64,000 bases of DNA from Paenibacillus apiarius (lineage in GTDB: Bacteria; Bacillota; Bacilli; Paenibacillales; Paenibacillaceae): assembly GCF_017052585.1 (NCBI RefSeq), contig NZ_JAFFHZ010000001.1, positions 1,116,001 through 1,180,000 of the forward strand, given 5' to 3'. A program made the translations under genes and the position numbers. The notes beneath the pieces are model-generated. The model did no database searches and was not told the DNA's origin. It saw nothing but the letters and a program-made list of their open reading frames with translations. Position 1 is the stretch's first letter; every line of letters starts with the position of its first letter. Shown here piece after piece: positions 61,727-64,000 of the stretch.

Positions 61727-62584
61727 CTATGGAGACGGAAATCGCTCGGCACGAAGAAACACCCATTTGCGCGCGCAGCGCTTCGCCGTAATCATGACGC
61801 CGCCGCCAATCGGCGCCGCCGTCTCCCAGAATGACTTGCGCGGGAATGCGAGCGTGTGCAGCCGCCGCACGATGCCGCCATGGGTCACCACGAGGACATC
61901 CGGGCGAGCCATGCGGCAGGATGAGCCTTGCGCAGAGTGGCCGGTCCGAATCCGGGCATTTCGCTTTCCGCCCGTTCGCGGCGGACGATTGCGTCTGCCT
62001 GTCCTCCCTGCATGTTCCGGAACAGAGCGAACATGCGCCCGCGCATTTCTTAATATCTCCCACCATACATGTGCCGTGCGCGTACAGAATGACTGCCACG
62101 GTTCCCCCCGGGGCGGCTGCACGGACGACATATCATCCAGCCACTTCCGATACTGGGGCTCTTCCTTCAAATCGTTATAGGTCAAGCCTTCCCACATGCC
62201 GAAGTCGTACTCGCGCAGCCGCGTATCCACAGATGCTTCCCGGCTGTCGCGGGGCCGCAAGTACGCGATCGTTTCGCGGCAGCGGCGCATGTCGCTTGTG
62301 TAGAGGAGCGGAGCAGGGTGCGCCAACGCACGGCGCAGCGGCCTCAACTCCTCTGAAGCCTGCGGCAGGATGGAATTATCCGTATAACTGATGTAACGAC
62401 GTTCCACATTCGCCTGCGTCAACCCGTGCCGCACGAGCGCGAAGCGCACGATGGTATCACGCGCGCCCTTTTTTCTGCGCATATTCCGCGCGGACGGAAT
62501 ACCTCTTGTTGCCATTCCAGATGGGCCTGCTCCTGATTGACGCCGTTTTTGACGGGGAGCTTTATATTGTCGTGTCAGTCTCAT
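61727..62584 (-). CDS. cobC: Histidine phosphatase, CobC-like (alpha-ribazole phosphatase)
   Basis: A 285-residue phosphoglycerate-mutase-superfamily protein with the RHG motif ALVRHGLTQAN, the Glu/Trp region LREYDFGMWEGLTYNDL and the distal His in VVTHGGIVRRL. It follows cobD by 30 bp in a cobalamin cluster, supporting dephosphorylation of alpha-ribazole phosphate or cobalamin phosphate. It has a ~45-residue basic N-terminal extension and a ~45-residue Arg-rich insertion (from HVRSVPEHAGR to SCRMARP) not usual for the family. The start at 62584 follows AAGGAG; later starts are possible. Confidence 0.75.
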   Translation of the reverse strand: MRLTRQYKAPRQKRRQSGAGPSGMATRGIPSARNMRRKKGARDTIVRFALVRHGLTQANVERRYISYTDNSILPQASEELRPLRRALAHPAPLLYTSDMRRCRETIAYLRPRDSREASVDTRLREYDFGMWEGLTYNDLKEEPQYRKWLDDMSSVQPPRGEPWQSFCTRTAHVWWEILRNARAHVRSVPEHAGRTGRRNRPPRTGGKRNARIRTGHSAQGSSCRMARPDVLVVTHGGIVRRLHTLAFPRKSFWETAAPIGGGVMITAKRCARKWVFLRAERFPSP

Positions 62585-62614
62585 TTCATTCTTACTCCTT
62601 CATCCGCCATTCAT

Positions 62615-63580
62615 CTACAGGAGCCATCCCCCGCGCGCATATAGCAGCACGGCAGCGATGACTGTGAAGCCCAGCGTGCTGCCTGTCAGCAGCCTGCAGA
62701 CAGCCGGAATGTGCTGGGCTTGCAAAGGCTCGGCCGCGTCTCCCATATAAGCGCGAAACGATCGAACGCCCTTATACACATTATATCCGCCGAGCCTGAT
62801 ACCAAGCGCTCCGGCCGCGGCCGCCTCCGGCCAGCCGCTGTTCGGGCTTGGATGCTTCGGCGCGTCACGCTTGGCGGTCTGCCAAGACCGCGTCCCGTCA
62901 TATCCCTTCATCCAGGCGCATATCGCGATAAGAACCGCCGTCATGCGGGCCGGAATCCAATTCGCAATGTCATCCAGCCGCGCGGAGGCCCAGCCTAAGT
63001 TGCCGTACTTCTCATTTTTATAGCCAACCATCGAATCGAGCGTATTGACCGCCCGGTAAGCCATCGCCAGCGGCGCACCGCCGATTAGCGCGTAACATAA
63101 CGGGGATATGACCGCATCCACAATATTCTCGGCTATGGTCTCAACCGTGGCGCGCACGATTTCAGGCTCGTCGAGCTCATCCGTATCGCGGCCGACGATC
63201 ATGCCGACTTCGCGCCGCGCACCTCCGATGTCCCGTGCGGCTAACCGCTTGTACACCGCCATCCCCGCGTCCTTCAAGCCTTTGGTTGCGATCGTCGTGC
63301 CGATAAGAAGCGCTTCGGCCGCCCATGCAAGCGAGTAATGAATGGCATGAAGTCCCCATAGCGCCGCCCACGTCAAAGCATAGGAGCCGCCAACGACGAT
63401 GACCGGCAGCAGGATGCCGAGCGGCTTCAGCGCCGCTTCAGATGCCGCGGCCTTGCGGATGGCACGCTCCAACGCCGCAATCGCTTTTCCAATCATAATG
63501 ACGGGATGGGGAATCCAGCGAGGATCACCTGCCAATCGGTCCCATATGTATGCTGCTATGATGATGAACGCCGCTATCAT
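62615..63580 (-). CDS. cobD: Adenosylcobinamide-phosphate synthase
   Basis: A 321-residue membrane protein of the CbiB/CobD family, attaching aminopropanol (phosphate) to cobyric acid. AYIWDRLAGDPRWIPHPVIMIGKAI at the N-terminus, TVETIAENIVDAVISPLCYALIGGAPLAMAYRAVNTLDSMVGYKNEKY and SPNSGWPEAAAAGALGIRLGG are diagnostic. It lies between cbiZ and cobC in one direction. The name cbiB is used in anaerobic-pathway genomes. Confidence 0.93.
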   Translation of the reverse strand: MIAAFIIIAAYIWDRLAGDPRWIPHPVIMIGKAIAALERAIRKAAASEAALKPLGILLPVIVVGGSYALTWAALWGLHAIHYSLAWAAEALLIGTTIATKGLKDAGMAVYKRLAARDIGGARREVGMIVGRDTDELDEPEIVRATVETIAENIVDAVISPLCYALIGGAPLAMAYRAVNTLDSMVGYKNEKYGNLGWASARLDDIANWIPARMTAVLIAICAWMKGYDGTRSWQTAKRDAPKHPSPNSGWPEAAAAGALGIRLGGYNVYKGVRSFRAYMGDAAEPLQAQHIPAVCRLLTGSTLGFTVIAAVLLYARGGWLL

Positions 63581-63686
63581 TTCTCCCCCACCTTATTTGT
63601 TGCGACCGTAGTCATTTCCTCTTGCCTGGCAGACTTTGCATTCAGCCGCTTCCCTGTCGGAGCAACAACGCCTAACGATTCGCTCG

Positions 63687-64000
63687 TCATGGAAACAACG
63701 ATCCGTCAGCTTCATGCTGAGTCGCGACAGATTCCGTAACGGTCTCGTATACAAGCCGCCCGACTGCATTTCCAATCGTGGTTGCCGTGCCCGCATAGGG
63801 ATGAACTTTGTTATAGCGTCCGCTGTCGAGCATCGCAAAAGCGATCGCGTCGGTTGTCGTTCCCGTCGCCATACGCTCCGTCTCTTTATCATAAATATGT
63901 AAATCGGCCAGCGCCGCGCATTTCGCTTCCGTCGCCGTCATGAACACATTCCATACCGCCGCATCGGACAGCCTGCCATCCAATACGATAATCGTGTTTA
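63687..64000 (-). CDS. cbiZ: Adenosylcobinamide amidohydrolase CbiZ (C-terminal part)
   Basis: About 104 codons run in from the right edge: NTIIVLDGRLSDAAVWNVFMTATEAKCAALADL, then ATGTTTDAIAFA and YAGTATTIGNAVGRLVYETV, which match the CbiZ family. CbiZ cleaves the amide bond of adenosyl(pseudo)cobinamide to yield cobyric acid for remodelling. The N-terminus is outside the window. It is placed first in the visible salvage cluster, about 100 bp before cobD. Confidence 0.85.
   Translation of the reverse strand, partial: NTIIVLDGRLSDAAVWNVFMTATEAKCAALADLHIYDKETERMATGTTTDAIAFAMLDSGRYNKVHPYAGTATTIGNAVGRLVYETVTESVATQHEADGSLFP

Overview
The window looks like a chromosomal segment of a low-to-mid GC Gram-positive spore-former of the Paenibacillus type. 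Supporting features are strong AGGAGG-type ribosome binding sites, TTG/GTG starts, a TreR/CcpA-controlled PTS trehalose locus, an OpuC osmolyte transporter with CBS-tailed ATPase, a FapR-type operator, a T-run terminator after most genes, purine and cobalamin riboswitches, and IS1182- and IS3-type insertion sequences. No rRNA, tRNA, CRISPR array or prophage was seen.

Layout. 1-1.05 kb holds a sugar ABC binding lipoprotein running off the left edge. 1.5-7.9 kb is a rearranged accessory locus: a ~1.5 kb unit (GNAT fragment, DUF4111-type nucleotidyltransferase, start of an SLH/S9 peptidase gene) is present twice in direct orientation around an AT-rich S41 peptidase lipoprotein gene. Each copy carries a different in-frame ~360 bp deletion. 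8-15 kb carries single housekeeping or accessory genes: a VOC protein, a FapR-boxed fabH, chbG plus a GPH-type transporter, MOSC, MazG-like and LOG proteins. 15.4-20.7 kb is the trehalose locus treC-treP and treR, with an AraC regulator between. 21-24.2 kb holds a zinc-protease-like DUF2268 gene, ynfA, and an IS1182 element inserted in the loop of a dispersed palindromic repeat. 24.4-29.1 kb holds an unknown protein, a soluble globin-MCP-CZB chemoreceptor, and an M1-peptidase-like lipoprotein that has lost its HExxH motif.

29.1-32.2 kb is a cre-boxed sugar/inositol-type catabolic operon (two TIM-barrel isomerases and a Gfo/Idh oxidoreductase), followed by a CodA-like amidohydrolase and an ankyrin lipoprotein. 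34.7-37.2 kb is the most interesting segment: a MutS2-like ATPase with a KOW domain and no Smr domain, preceded by a ~400 nt leader. The leader holds a 7-codon peptide ORF, mutually exclusive RNA pairings and two tandem intrinsic terminators, which fits ribosome-controlled transcription attenuation. 37-43.6 kb has a second AraC regulator, a YiiM-like MOSC protein, a decayed region, an IS3 (IS150-group) element and a DHA2 drug exporter. 43.8-47.3 kb is opuCABCD. 47.7-50.9 kb is a glyoxylate-shunt operon (aceB-aceA) led by a small DnaJ-type zinc-knuckle protein and a 16-bp inverted-repeat operator. 50.9-53.2 kb is a guanine-riboswitch-controlled purine permease and a DUF2179 membrane protein.

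53.9-64 kb is a cobalamin salvage region on the minus strand. CbiZ, CbiB/CobD and a CobC-like phosphatase come first, then a B12 riboswitch with terminator controlling btuF-btuC-btuD-cobT-cobU-cobS-cobQ. Together they import corrinoids and rebuild the lower nucleotide loop; no corrin-ring synthesis genes are visible here.

Gene functions are inferred by reading protein motifs without database searches; start sites were chosen from visible Shine-Dalgarno sequences.
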